DNA of 64,000 nt, from assembly GCF_033304595.1 (NCBI RefSeq), contig NZ_CP116341.1, positions 477,001 to 541,000 on the forward strand, in the 5' to 3' direction. The notes under the pieces were generated by a model. It had not been told where the DNA came from. It ran no database searches and was given only the letters and a program-made list of their open reading frames with translations. Source of the DNA: Sporosarcina jeotgali. GTDB lineage: Bacteria; Bacillota; Bacilli; Bacillales_A; Planococcaceae. Positions 43,942 through 53,164 of this stretch are shown here, one piece after another. The position numbers were made by a program, and so were the translations under genes. Position 1 is the first letter of the stretch. The number at the start of each line of letters is the position of its first letter.

Positions 43942-45354
43942 ATGTCAGAGAAGACGGGTATTTCAAAGAAGAAGTGGCGAATGGAAGCACCGCATCCATT
44001 CGTTATTTTATTTACAGTTATCATCATCATGGCAATCGCTACGTACTTAATTCCTGCGGGAGAATATGATCGGGCTGTAAACGATGATGGCAAATCGTAT
44101 GTGGTAGACGGTTCTTATCATCGAATTGACGCTGAACCTGCAGGGATTCTGCCTGTATTTGAAGCTGTGCATAAAGGGATGGTGCAGAGTGCACCCATCA
44201 TCTTTTTCATATTCATCGTAGGCGGTGCATTTAACGTTTTCAGAGAATCGAATGCGATTGAAGGGGCATTCGGGAGCATCTCTTCCAAGCTGGAAGGGAA
44301 AGAGATGTATCTGATTCCGATTGTAATGCTGTTCTTCGGAGTAGCGGGAGCAGCGATTGGGATGTTTGAAGAGTCTCTGCCTTTCATTCTTATCATGATT
44401 CCGCTTGCGATTATGATGGGCTTTGACTCGCTGGTCGGAACTGGAATGGTGTTAGTTGGCGTGGCATCAGGTTTCACGGCCGCTTTTATGAATCCATTCA
44501 CGATTGGAGTCGCACAGGGGATTGCTGAAGTCCCGATCTTTTCTGGCATGGGATTGCGGGTCATCTTTTGGTTCATCTATATGGCGGTCGCTATTTTGTA
44601 TGTCCTTCGCTATGCGCGTAAAGTGAAGAGGGATCCAAAGGCGAGTATCATGTATGAGGAGGATAAAAAGCGCAATATTCGCGTGGATTTGATGAAAGAA
44701 CATTCCTTGACTGGAAAGCAAATCACCACTCTCATCATTTTAGTCGCAACACTTATTGCTCTTGGATTTGGTGTGATCAAATTCGAATGGTACATTACTG
44801 AGATTTCCGCGCTGTTCTTAATCATGGCGCTGATCATCGGTCTTGTGAACGGCAAAGGCATTAACGGAACGGCGATGTCATTTGTTCGTGGATGTGAAGA
44901 ATTGGTAGTGGGCGCATTAGTTGTTGGATTTGCGTATGGCGCATTAGTGATTTTGCAGGAAAGCAGCACAATCGATACGATTTTATATGCCGTTTCAAGT
45001 GTTGTGTCGCAATTGCCATCCAGTTTAGGGGCAATCGGAATGTATATTATGCAATGTCTGCTCAATATCATCGTAACTTCCGGAAGTGGTCAAGCAGCAC
45101 TCAGTATGCCGATCATGGCGCCGCTTTCAGACTTATTAGGTGTAAGCCGGCAAACATCGGTGCTTGCTTTCCAGATGGGGGACGGTTTGACGAATATTAT
45201 CACTCCGACAAGCGGTTTACTGCTTGCAGCGCTCGCAATGGCGGGAATTTCATTTGCTAAATGGTTCAAGTGGGTGTGGCCGTTAATTTTAATTCAATTT
45301 GTACTTGGAGCCATTTTTGTAACGATTGCGCATGTGTTTGTCTGGCCTGCGTAA
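43942..45354 (+). CDS. YfcC-family (DcuC-like) transporter
   Basis: 470-residue permease with about 12 membrane helices. The start HPFVILFTVIIIMAIATYLIPAGEYDR and the later FEESLPFILIMIPLAIMMGFDSLVGTGMVLVGVASGFTAAFMNPFTIGVAQGIAEVPIFSG are typical of the YfcC branch of the C4-dicarboxylate/arginine-ornithine antiporter superfamily. GCAGGGGGAAG precedes the ATG. It is cotranscribed with an M20 amidohydrolase, so it probably imports an N-acylated amino acid or dipeptide that the enzyme then cleaves. Substrate inferred only from that pairing. Confidence 0.85.
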   Translation: MSEKTGISKKKWRMEAPHPFVILFTVIIIMAIATYLIPAGEYDRAVNDDGKSYVVDGSYHRIDAEPAGILPVFEAVHKGMVQSAPIIFFIFIVGGAFNVFRESNAIEGAFGSISSKLEGKEMYLIPIVMLFFGVAGAAIGMFEESLPFILIMIPLAIMMGFDSLVGTGMVLVGVASGFTAAFMNPFTIGVAQGIAEVPIFSGMGLRVIFWFIYMAVAILYVLRYARKVKRDPKASIMYEEDKKRNIRVDLMKEHSLTGKQITTLIILVATLIALGFGVIKFEWYITEISALFLIMALIIGLVNGKGINGTAMSFVRGCEELVVGALVVGFAYGALVILQESSTIDTILYAVSSVVSQLPSSLGAIGMYIMQCLLNIIVTSGSGQAALSMPIMAPLSDLLGVSRQTSVLAFQMGDGLTNIITPTSGLLLAALAMAGISFAKWFKWVWPLILIQFVLGAIFVTIAHVFVWPA

Positions 45355-45373
45355 CTACTAAGGAGGAATTATT

Positions 45374-46558
45374 TTGCTGAATCAATTATTCGAACGGTAC
45401 GACGGACTATACTCGGAACAGGTGGAAATCCGCCGTCATTTGCACCAGCATCCTGAGTTGTCCAATGAAGAAGTAGAAACACCGAAAATGGTCGCTGAAT
45501 ACTTGCGTAAACTCGGTATCGACGTGCGAGAAGGCGTAGGCGGCCGCGGTGTCGTTGGCACGTTAGTCGGAGGAAAGCCGGGCAGAACGATTGCGCTGCG
45601 AGCTGATTTCGACGCACTGCCAATACAAGATGAAAAAGAAGTGGAATACAAATCAAAAGTGCCTGGCGTGATGCATGCATGCGGCCATGATTTACATACG
45701 GCGTCGCTGCTTGGTGTTGCCAAGGTGCTTTCAGAGGTACGAGAACAAATCGCAGGGACAGTTGTTTTTGTGCATCAATTCGCTGAAGAAACGACGCCAG
45801 GTGGCGCGGATCTCATGGTCAAGGATGGCTGTTTGGAAGGCGTTGACGTTATTTACGGCGCGCATGTCATGTCGACTGAACCTGTTGGGACAGTGCAAGT
45901 AATGGAAGGGTATTCCTCTTCAGCGCAAGATGATTTTACGATTGAAGTGATGGGTAAAGGCGGACACGGAGCATCACCGCATGAAACAGTTGACGCACTT
46001 GTGACGGCGAGTCAGCTCGTCGTCAACTTGCAGCAAATTGTGAGCCGCCGTGTAAGTCCGCAGCAAGCAGCGGCTGTCACAGTCGGTTCGCTGCATAGCG
46101 GTGAAGGGCATAATGTTATTCCAAACCAAGCGATTATCAAAGGAACTGTCCGCACGTATAACGAAGAAGTTCGTGAAATGATTGAAGGCGCGTTGAAGCA
46201 AATCGTGAAATCCACATGTGAAGCAGCAGGTGCAGACTATAAGTTGGATTACATCAGTGACTGCCCTTCAATTTGGAACGACTCCGAAGAAACTGCGCGT
46301 GTGAAAGATGTCGCAACGAAGATCTTCGGTGACGATAAAGTGAGTTACGGCCCGCCGATGATGGGCAGTGAAGACTTTGCCTACTACCAGAAAGCGGTAA
46401 AGGGTTCGTTCTTCATTGCCGGCGGACGAAATCCTGAAATTCAAGCGGTGTACCCGCATCATCATCCAATGTTCGATGTCGATGAGCGCTCGATGGAGTA
46501 TATCGGGAAAACATTCATTGGACTTGTATTTGAAGATGTTTTGAACGGGCAGTCATAA
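45374..46558 (+). CDS. M20-family amidohydrolase/peptidase
   Basis: 394-residue di-metal hydrolase of the IAA-amino-acid hydrolase/aminoacylase group. Motifs: IRRHLHQHPELSNEE, LRADFDALPIQDE, the ligand-bearing GVMHACGHDLHTASLLG, and HQFAEETTPGGADLMVKDGCLEGVD; the dimerisation domain carries GKGGHGASPHETVDAL and the end MMGSEDFAYYQ. It should release an amino acid from an N-acyl conjugate in the cytoplasm. Start is TTG at 45374 with AAGGAGGAA in front. It ends with a terminator into which intron copy 2 has landed. Confidence 0.9.
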   Translation: MLNQLFERYDGLYSEQVEIRRHLHQHPELSNEEVETPKMVAEYLRKLGIDVREGVGGRGVVGTLVGGKPGRTIALRADFDALPIQDEKEVEYKSKVPGVMHACGHDLHTASLLGVAKVLSEVREQIAGTVVFVHQFAEETTPGGADLMVKDGCLEGVDVIYGAHVMSTEPVGTVQVMEGYSSSAQDDFTIEVMGKGGHGASPHETVDALVTASQLVVNLQQIVSRRVSPQQAAAVTVGSLHSGEGHNVIPNQAIIKGTVRTYNEEVREMIEGALKQIVKSTCEAAGADYKLDYISDCPSIWNDSEETARVKDVATKIFGDDKVSYGPPMMGSEDFAYYQKAVKGSFFIAGGRNPEIQAVYPHHHPMFDVDERSMEYIGKTFIGLVFEDVLNGQS

Positions 46559-46570
46559 GTGAACGCCGCA

Positions 46571-46611
46571 AAAGCTCGTACCCTTCTCGCGGAAGAGGGT
46601 ACGAGCTTTTT
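46571..46611 (+). terminator. Terminator of the yfcC-M20 operon
   Basis: AAAGCTCGTACCCT / AGGGTACGAGCTTT, 14 pairs, followed by TTTGTG; the group II intron begins at 46615, right after the T-tract. Confidence 0.92.
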
Positions 46612-46614
46612 GTG

Positions 46615-48501
46615 GTGCGCCCAGCATGGGCGTAGTCTATAGGGTGTAAGTCCCGAACTGTGAAGGCAGAAGTAACAGTTAGCTTAACGCAAGGGTGTCC
46701 GTGGTGACGCGGAATCTGAAGGAAGCGAGCGGCAAACCTCCGGTCTGAGGAACACGAACTTCATATAAGGCTAGGCGCAACTGGATGAGTTTGCCAAACA
46801 AAACAAAGTCCTTTCTGCCGAAGGGTGTGCAGAGTAAATGAAGCAGATAGATGGAGGGAAAGACTACGTTCTTACCTGGGGAGGTCTGACTGATATGTCA
46901 AGTACACTTGATAACCTATCCAGTGATGGATAGCTGAACAGTCAGAAGTCAGCAGAAGCCATAGTACCACTCTGACTCGAGAGGAGTGGGAAGGGCTGAA
47001 CAATTGAGAAAGAACAACATCTTGGCATTCAGTAAACTGCGGTGACACAGATAACCGATAAGGCATGCTTGGAGGAGGAAGTGGTGAATTCCACTAGGGA
47101 CTTCGAGATGGTGGAGCAGAACTGGCATAAGAAGAACCGTTGTTCACGGAAAGAGGCGTGACGAATGTTGATGGAGCAGATACTATCACGGGAAAATCTA
47201 CTTTCCGCCTTGAAACGGGTGGAACGCAACAAAGGTAGCCACGGTGTGGATGGAATGCCCGTACAAAACCTACGAGCGCATATCGTGAAGCATTGGGAGT
47301 CCATGAAAATGGAACTGTTAGAGGGAACCTATGAACCGCAACCAGTCCGCAGGGTCGAAATCCCGAAACCTGACGGTGGCGTGCGTCTATTAGGCATCCC
47401 TACCGTGCTAGACCGGCTCATTCAACAAGCGATTGCCCAGAGACTCACTTCGTTATATGACTCAACGTTTTCAGACCATAGCTATGGTTTTCGTCCAAAT
47501 CGGAGCGCCCATGGCGCGGTAAGAAAAGCGAAAGGCTATATAACAGAAGGTAACCGATGGGTAGTCGATATAGACTTGGAGAAATTCTTTGACAAAGTGA
47601 ACCATGATCGACTCCTGGGAACACTGGCGAAACGAATCAAAGATAAACGCCTACTGAAGTTAATCCGAAAGTATTTGAAGTCGGGCATCATGATAAATGG
47701 CGTGGTAACGAATAGTGAAGAAGGGACACCGCAAGGGGGTCCTCTTAGTCCCTTACTTTCCAATATAGTACTAGACGAACTAGACGCAGAATTGGAGAGA
47801 AGAGGTCATTTATTTGTCCGCTATGCTGATGACTGCAATATCTATGTGAAAACAAAGAAGGCGGGACATCGAGTGATGGATTCTGTCACTTCATTTATCG
47901 AAGGAAAACTGAAGTTGAAAGTGAATATGAACAAGTCCAAAGTAGACCGTCCGTGGAAGAGGAAATTTCTTGGATTTAGCTTTACCAATGGTAAAGTCCC
48001 GAAGGTTCGAATTGCCAATCAAAGTATCAAGCGCATGAAGATTAAAATTCGGGAGATTACATCTAGAAAGAAACCTTATCCATTAGAGTATCGGATTAAG
48101 AAACTTAACCAATATTTGATGGGATGGTGTGGATATTTTGCCTTGGCAGATACGCCAAGCATATTCGCTGCATTTGATTCGTGGATTAGAAGAAGGTTAC
48201 GCATGTGTATGTGGAAAGATTGGAAGAAACCCCGTACCAAAGTGAGAAAACTCATTGGATTAGGCGCTCCAAAAGAGAAAGCTTATGAATGGGGGAACTC
48301 TCGCAAAGGCTATTGGAGAATTTCTAAAAGTCCCGTACTACACAGAACCCTCGGGAACTCCTACTGGAGTTCCCAAGGGCTCAAAAGTCTAGTATTTCGT
48401 TACGAAACTTTGCGTCATCAATCTTAATTGAACCGCCGTATACCGAACGGTACGTACGGTGGTGTGAGAGGTCGGGAGTTAATCACTCCCTCCTACTCGA
48501 T
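46615..48501 (+). mobile_element. Group IIC intron, copy 2
   Basis: 1887 bases, starting GTGCGCCCAGC and ending CTACTCGAT, with domain V at 48433-48462 identical to copy 1. It is nearly collinear with 4092-5979, with scattered substitutions and small indels before the maturase gene. It lies directly behind a terminator stem, in the gap between the M20 gene and the 3' end of ytaF. The divergence from copy 1 shows that the two insertions are not very recent copies of each other. Confidence 0.92.
47165..48427 (+). CDS. ltrA: Group II intron reverse transcriptase/maturase, copy 2
   Basis: 420 residues, same layout as the copy at 4643. All core motifs are intact (VVDIDLEKFFDKVNHD, GTPQGGPLSPLLSN, RYADDCNIYV, LNQYLMGWCGYF). 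About 37 substitutions against copy 1, mostly conservative, with no frameshift, which suggests selection on the protein. Class C type, without an endonuclease domain. Confidence 0.95.
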   Translation: MLMEQILSRENLLSALKRVERNKGSHGVDGMPVQNLRAHIVKHWESMKMELLEGTYEPQPVRRVEIPKPDGGVRLLGIPTVLDRLIQQAIAQRLTSLYDSTFSDHSYGFRPNRSAHGAVRKAKGYITEGNRWVVDIDLEKFFDKVNHDRLLGTLAKRIKDKRLLKLIRKYLKSGIMINGVVTNSEEGTPQGGPLSPLLSNIVLDELDAELERRGHLFVRYADDCNIYVKTKKAGHRVMDSVTSFIEGKLKLKVNMNKSKVDRPWKRKFLGFSFTNGKVPKVRIANQSIKRMKIKIREITSRKKPYPLEYRIKKLNQYLMGWCGYFALADTPSIFAAFDSWIRRRLRMCMWKDWKKPRTKVRKLIGLGAPKEKAYEWGNSRKGYWRISKSPVLHRTLGNSYWSSQGLKSLVFRYETLRHQS

Positions 48502-48515
48502 TGGGGGATGCAGCG

Positions 48516-49085
48516 TTAAAACAGGACCTCGACTAAACCGATCACGATAAGCAATCCGCCAGCAATTCCAGCCGGATACTTGCCAATCCACGTACGTGCA
48601 AGAAGGAATCCGAATCGATGGCTGGCGCCAATTGTGATCAATGAAAAGAATCCGACCGAGGAAATCGTGCCAAGCATGGAGCTGCCGCTAACGCCCATTC
48701 CGAATCCCGCCGCCAAACAATTTGCGGATAGCAAAAAGCCAAGAGGGAGCGCTTCGCGAATGGAAATAATCCGGTCACCGTCAATGTCTGCAACCGTGGG
48801 ATTTTCAAATGGATTCGGTTGTACAGGCTTTGGCTGGAGCAACATCCAAATCCCAATACCACATAGCAACAAACCACCTATAAGATCAGCAGACCCGACG
48901 GATATATAGGTCGACAATCTGTCACCTGTGACCATTGCGAAATACGTAACTATCATAGATACGAGCGCAATGGCAACGTTCGAGCGAAGGGGGATCTTCG
49001 TCTTTTGAATGCCATACGCCAATCCAATCCCCAAATTATCTAAGTTGGCAGCGATGCCTAGGAAAAGTATCATAATCCACTGCAT
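48516..49085 (-). CDS. ytaF: YtaF-like sporulation membrane protein (MntP family)
   Basis: 189 residues with six membrane helices in two repeats, as in MntP-like proteins. The first half shows GIAANLDNLGIGLAYGIQ and the second SANCLAAGFGMGVSG, the paired Asn/Asp-containing motifs of the family. The middle loop VADIDGDRIISIREALPLG is characteristic of YtaF. In endospore formers YtaF is annotated as a sporulation membrane protein; a metal-export role is possible by family. ATG at 49085 follows GAGGCAAGG. The intron has separated its stop from the shared terminator. Confidence 0.88.
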   Translation of the reverse strand: MQWIMILFLGIAANLDNLGIGLAYGIQKTKIPLRSNVAIALVSMIVTYFAMVTGDRLSTYISVGSADLIGGLLLCGIGIWMLLQPKPVQPNPFENPTVADIDGDRIISIREALPLGFLLSANCLAAGFGMGVSGSSMLGTISSVGFFSLITIGASHRFGFLLARTWIGKYPAGIAGGLLIVIGLVEVLF

Positions 49086-49200
49086 AATCCTTGCCTCCTC
49101 GGTGTACTCTGCAGTATATGCAAGTTGAAAGAGGAGGAAGGGGCGTCTGCATTAGGAGGTGGGCGGATTCTTGCGGGAGGGTTGTGGGTCGGGTGGCTGA

Positions 49201-49884
49201 TTAATTCGCTTGAGTGGCCGATTGCGAGCGGGATATGTCCGATTCCTGTTGGTGAGTGGCTGATTCTTCCCGGCATCTGGCCGATCCCATGCACCAAGTG
49301 TCCGATTCCACTTCGCAGCGATGCAGCCAGTCCCTCAACGCGCGAAGCGCTGCCGATTAATCCCTTAATGCAATTGAATTGTGTGCTGTTATCGAGAAAC
49401 TCCGCTAAGTGTCGGAGAAATGTCTGGGAGTGATGGAGAAATTTGCTTGAGTGAAGGAGAAATCTCTTGCAGTGAAGGACAATCCTCTGAATATGTCGGA
49501 CAACGCAGAGCAGCTTCTCCCAGTGAACTAGCCCATCCCTCAACGCGCGAAGTGCTGCCAATTAATCCCTTAAATCCGTTGAATTGTGTGCCGATATCGA
49601 GAAATTCCGCTAAGTGTCGGAGAAATATCCGTGAGTGATCGAGAAACCCATTTGAATGAAGGAGAAATCTTTTGCAGTGAAGGACAATCCTCTGAATATG
49701 TCGGACAACGCTGACGCTGCTCCTCCCAGAGAGCTAGCCCATCCCCCAACAGCGTAGAATTGTGTCTCATTATCGAGAAATTCCGCTAAGTGACAAAGAA
49801 ATACAAAGAGTTGATTGGTAAAGTGCACTTAGTGATCAAGAACACATTCCAAGTGTCGGTCAACGACGACAATGTGTCGCACAC
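49201..49884 (-). repeat. 21-bp arrays A11, B4, B5 and B6 (inverted), two full cores
   Basis: Read on the minus strand. A11 units have their first base at 49306, 49285, 49264, 49243, 49222 and 49201. B4 units: 49503, 49482, 49461, 49440, 49419 and 49398, followed by a core at 49383. B5 units: 49708, 49687, 49666, 49645, 49624 and 49603, followed by a core at 49588. B6 units: 49884 (weak), 49863, 49842, 49821, 49800 and 49779, followed by CACAATTC at 49764 and a truncated core. Every array has six units. The locus separates ytaF from the divergent ribokinase promoter. Confidence 0.9.
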
Positions 49885-49946
49885 CCCCTAAACGCCTCAA
49901 TTTAATTGACTACTCAAAAAATCTTCCAACTCCTTGCGGAAAATCA

Positions 49947-49976
49947 TTGCCCCAACCAAACTCTCTATGCTATCCT
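49947..49976 (+). promoter_or_regulatory. Sigma-A promoter of the ribokinase operon
   Basis: TTGCCC at 49947-49952, 18-base spacer, TATCCT at 49971-49976; a LacI-type operator follows at once. Confidence 0.65.
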
Positions 49977-49981
49977 AGAAA

Positions 49982-49999
49982 TGTGTAATCGGTTACACA
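49982..49999. promoter_or_regulatory. LacI-type operator 1 (ribokinase operon)
   Basis: TGTGTAATCGGTTACACA, a near-perfect 18-bp palindrome with the central CG of LacI-family sites, lying over the expected transcription start. Confidence 0.8.
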
Positions 50000-50045
50000 T
50001 GGAAATGAAATTCCTGTCTACTACTACTTGAAAACAGGTGATGAA

Positions 50046-50948
50046 TTGAAGAAACGTATTGTCGTTGTCGGCAGTTTAAATATGGATATTATTATCTCAA
50101 CAGATCGCTTACCCCAAATCGGAGAAACGATTTTAGGCAATGAAGTCAACTACCTTCCCGGCGGTAAAGGCGCCAATCAAGCTGTCAGCATTGCACGCTT
50201 AGGCGGTGATATCACAATGATTGGGGCTGTCGGGCAAGACGAATTCGGGAAAAGCTTACTCGAACAAATGGAAAGAAACCAAGTGAACACGGCGTTTATC
50301 GACCAAGTCGAAGACGTTAAAACAGGAATCGCGGACATTTTCCACGTCAATCACGACAACTGTATCGTCGTTGTCCCAGGCGCCAACTTCACACTGACTC
50401 CTGATAAAATCACTCCAGAAATGGAGCAGCTTATCGCTCAATCGGACGTGTTGTTAACGCAACTCGAAATTCCTCTTGAAACGGTTCAAAGAGTCTTGGA
50501 AATCGCAAACAAACATAATGTAAAAACGATCCTGAATCCAGCACCTGCGCAAACATTGCCTGCAGAGTTGCTGCACCTCGTTGACTATTTGACGCCAAAC
50601 GAAACAGAATTCGCGATGCTTGCTGAGCACACGTTCACCACAAATGATGAACTCGCAACACTTATGACAGAGTGGGAATCCGCGTATAACCAAACGCTGA
50701 TCGTCACACTTGGCGAGCAGGGAAGCGCACATTTGCAAGACGGCAAACTTGTCGTTACGCCCGCTGAAAAAGTGGAAGTTGTTGATACGACTGGCGCTGG
50801 TGACTCGTTTAATGGTGCGCTTGCCATCAGCATTGCAGAAGAAAAATCACTTCCTGAAATGCTTGCATTCGCAACAAAAGTTGCAGCCCGGGCAGTCACG
50901 AAATTCGGCGCGCAAGACGGTATGCCGTTTGCAGCTGATTTGGATTAA
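50046..50948 (+). CDS. rbsK: Ribokinase
   Basis: PfkB-family sugar kinase of about 300 residues that phosphorylates ribose at O5. Motifs: VVGSLNMDIIISTDRLPQIGETILG near the start, LPGGKGANQAVSIARLGG, and the ATP/anion-hole signature DTTGAGDSFNGALA with the catalytic Asp. I start at the TTG at 50046 behind AGGTGAT; an upstream TTG at 50028 lacks an SD. First gene of a salvage operon in which a nucleoside hydrolase supplies free ribose. Confidence 0.93.
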   Translation: MKKRIVVVGSLNMDIIISTDRLPQIGETILGNEVNYLPGGKGANQAVSIARLGGDITMIGAVGQDEFGKSLLEQMERNQVNTAFIDQVEDVKTGIADIFHVNHDNCIVVVPGANFTLTPDKITPEMEQLIAQSDVLLTQLEIPLETVQRVLEIANKHNVKTILNPAPAQTLPAELLHLVDYLTPNETEFAMLAEHTFTTNDELATLMTEWESAYNQTLIVTLGEQGSAHLQDGKLVVTPAEKVEVVDTTGAGDSFNGALAISIAEEKSLPEMLAFATKVAARAVTKFGAQDGMPFAADLD

Positions 50949-50972
50949 TTCACACTAAAAGGGGACGATACG

Positions 50973-52172
50973 ATGGAAACGATTTCTGTCCAATGGATCG
51001 AAGAACGCCTCGACGGGTATCTCCGAGACACATACAAACATTTACACATGAATCCCGAATTGAGTAAGGAAGAAACAAATACTCAAGGCTTCATTCAACA
51101 AGAATTGGATCGCATCGGGATTACACACAGAGCGATGGCGAAAACAGGCGTTTGCGCGGAAATTTCGGGAGCGAACCCTGGAAAGACGATTTTAATGCGT
51201 TGCGACATTGACGCATTGCCAATCGAAGAAGACACTGGACTCGACTATAGCTCGACAACTAAAGGTGTCATGCATGCGTGCGGTCATGATGCGCACACGA
51301 CGATCGGTCTCGCGATTTTAACGATCCTGAAAGAGCGCAAAAACGAATGGAACGGAACCGTTAAAATCATGTTCCAGCCGACAGAAGAAGCGCAGCCGGG
51401 CGGGGCGAAACCGATGATCGAAGAAGGAATCCTCGAGAATCCTAAAGTCGACGCGGCGATTTGTCTTCATACGAACCCATTCCTTGCTCCAGGTGTTTTT
51501 GAGATGAAACCTGGATACATGCTTGCGAATACGGATCGTGTGTACATTACGCTAATCGGTAAAGGCGGTCACGCTGCTGCGCCCCAGCAAGGAATTGACG
51601 CAATTGCAATGGCAGGTCAATTTGTTACAGGTGTCCAAAATATCGTGTCACGCCAAACCTCTCCACTTGATAACGGCGTCATCACGTTCGGAACTATCAA
51701 AGGCGGGACGACTTCCAACGTACTTTGCGGTCGTGTGGAAATCTCGGGAACAGTTCGTACCATTAAAACAGAAACTCAAGATAAAATCGCATCCCAACTT
51801 GAAGTACTGCTTCGTTCCATCACTGATTTCTGGGGCGGATCGTATGAATATACCTTCAGTAAGGGATATCCAGCGAGCTGGAATCATCCTGAATTGACAG
51901 ATGTACTAACGAAATCGGTTACTTCTACGTTTGGAGACCAATCTGTTGTTGTCAATGAACACCCGTATATGAGCGGCGATGATTTTTCAATCGTTGCAAG
52001 TAAAGTTCCTTCCGTCTTCATGTATTGGGGTACAGGTTCATCCGAAAAGGAGAACTTCCCTTGGCATAACGCGCACTACCACGTAAATTTGGATGCGCTG
52101 AAATATGGCGTTGCGACAGGTTTACACTGCATTACGGAACTACTAGAATGTGAAAAGGTGGGACAAGCATGA
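50973..52172 (+). CDS. M20-family amidohydrolase in the nucleoside operon
   Basis: 399-residue di-metal amidohydrolase related to the one at 45374. Motifs: HLHMNPELSKEETNTQG, LMRCDIDALPIEEDTG, GVMHACGHDAHTTIGLA, FQPTEEAQPGGAKPMIEEG, GKGGHAAAPQQGIDAIAM and PYMSGDDFS. It sits between ribokinase and the nucleoside hydrolase, overlapping the latter by 4 bases. Such enzymes cleave N-acyl or N-carbamoyl amino acids, so a role in nitrogen release from a ureide or base-derived compound is possible, but that is inference from context only. Confidence 0.88.
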   Translation: METISVQWIEERLDGYLRDTYKHLHMNPELSKEETNTQGFIQQELDRIGITHRAMAKTGVCAEISGANPGKTILMRCDIDALPIEEDTGLDYSSTTKGVMHACGHDAHTTIGLAILTILKERKNEWNGTVKIMFQPTEEAQPGGAKPMIEEGILENPKVDAAICLHTNPFLAPGVFEMKPGYMLANTDRVYITLIGKGGHAAAPQQGIDAIAMAGQFVTGVQNIVSRQTSPLDNGVITFGTIKGGTTSNVLCGRVEISGTVRTIKTETQDKIASQLEVLLRSITDFWGGSYEYTFSKGYPASWNHPELTDVLTKSVTSTFGDQSVVVNEHPYMSGDDFSIVASKVPSVFMYWGTGSSEKENFPWHNAHYHVNLDALKYGVATGLHCITELLECEKVGQA

Positions 52173-53089
52173 AAAAAGTGATCATTGACGTAGATACTGG
52201 TATTGACGACGCAATCGGGATTTTGCTTGCGGAAAAGAGCGGGGAAGCGGACATCCTCGGCATTACGACGGTGAACGGTAACACGTCTTTAGAACAAGCG
52301 ACGATCAATACACGTAAAGTGACAACATTGCTTGGCCGTGACGACTTGAAAGTGGTTCAAGGAGCATCCCGTCCATTGATGCGCGAACCATTTTTCGAAG
52401 TAAGTGTCCATGGGAACGACGGAATTGGCGGCGCGCTGAAAGACATGAAAGTGGAAATTCGGGATGAAGGATTTGCACCTGATTTCATCATAGAACAAGC
52501 GAAAAAATATCCAGGCGAGATCACGGTGATTTTACTTGCACCACTCACAAACATGGCGCTTGCAATCCGCAAAGAGCCGCGTCTCAAAGAGTGGCTGAAA
52601 GAACTTGTCATCATGGGCGGAGCTGTCGACCATCCAGGCAATATTACAGCAACTGCTGAGTACAACATATACATCGATCCGGAAGCTGCGAAAATCGTCT
52701 TCCACTCAGGGATTCCGATTACGTTAGTTGGACTTGACGTGACAGCGAACACATTGCTGACGAAAAAAGACGTCGAAGCGATTCAACCAGGTCCTGCACG
52801 AGACTTCGTTGAGGAATCTACGGTTCATTACATGAATCACTACTTGAAGCGAAACGGCCACGAGGCATGTTCAATGCATGATCCGCTAGCAGTTGGCGTT
52901 GCCCTCGATCGGACACTCGTGAAAACGGAGAAGTACTACGTTGACGTTGAAACGAAAAGTGAACTGTGTGATGGACAAACCGTTTGTGACTTCAAAAATT
53001 ATTACAAGAAGGAACCGAATGTGAACGTATGCATGGAAGTGGATGAGGCTCGATTCATCCGGAAACTTGTGGACACGTTAGGGAAGTAA
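52169..53089 (+). CDS. Inosine-uridine-type nucleoside hydrolase
   Basis: 306 residues. The calcium-binding N-terminus KVIIDVDTGIDDAIGILL and the later GGAVDHPGNITATAEYNIYIDPEAAKIVF and SMHDPLAVGVA are those of IunH-family enzymes that split nucleosides into base and ribose. ATG overlaps the M20 stop (ATGA). Its ribose would go to the ribokinase encoded upstream and its base to salvage. A terminator hairpin lies between this gene and the permease. Confidence 0.93.
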   Translation: MKKVIIDVDTGIDDAIGILLAEKSGEADILGITTVNGNTSLEQATINTRKVTTLLGRDDLKVVQGASRPLMREPFFEVSVHGNDGIGGALKDMKVEIRDEGFAPDFIIEQAKKYPGEITVILLAPLTNMALAIRKEPRLKEWLKELVIMGGAVDHPGNITATAEYNIYIDPEAAKIVFHSGIPITLVGLDVTANTLLTKKDVEAIQPGPARDFVEESTVHYMNHYLKRNGHEACSMHDPLAVGVALDRTLVKTEKYYVDVETKSELCDGQTVCDFKNYYKKEPNVNVCMEVDEARFIRKLVDTLGK

Positions 53090-53101
53090 CCAATTGGGAG
53101 G

Positions 53102-53130
53102 AGTCTGACATCGGAATGTCAGACTTTTTT
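53102..53130 (+). terminator. Terminator inside the nucleoside operon
   Basis: AGTCTGACAT-CGGA-ATGTCAGACT with TTTTTT behind it, between the hydrolase and the permease gene. It would reduce or uncouple permease expression. Confidence 0.85.
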
Positions 53131-53164
53131 CATTCGATTTTTCAAATAGAAAGCAGGAGGTATT

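Noticed and set aside
44118..45071. Minus-strand frames across the YfcC gene
   Set aside because: Shadow frames of a well-supported membrane protein, with no SD or family.
49070..49561. Minus-strand frame overlapping the ytaF start
   Set aside because: Translated repeat array; ytaF itself has a good start and family match.
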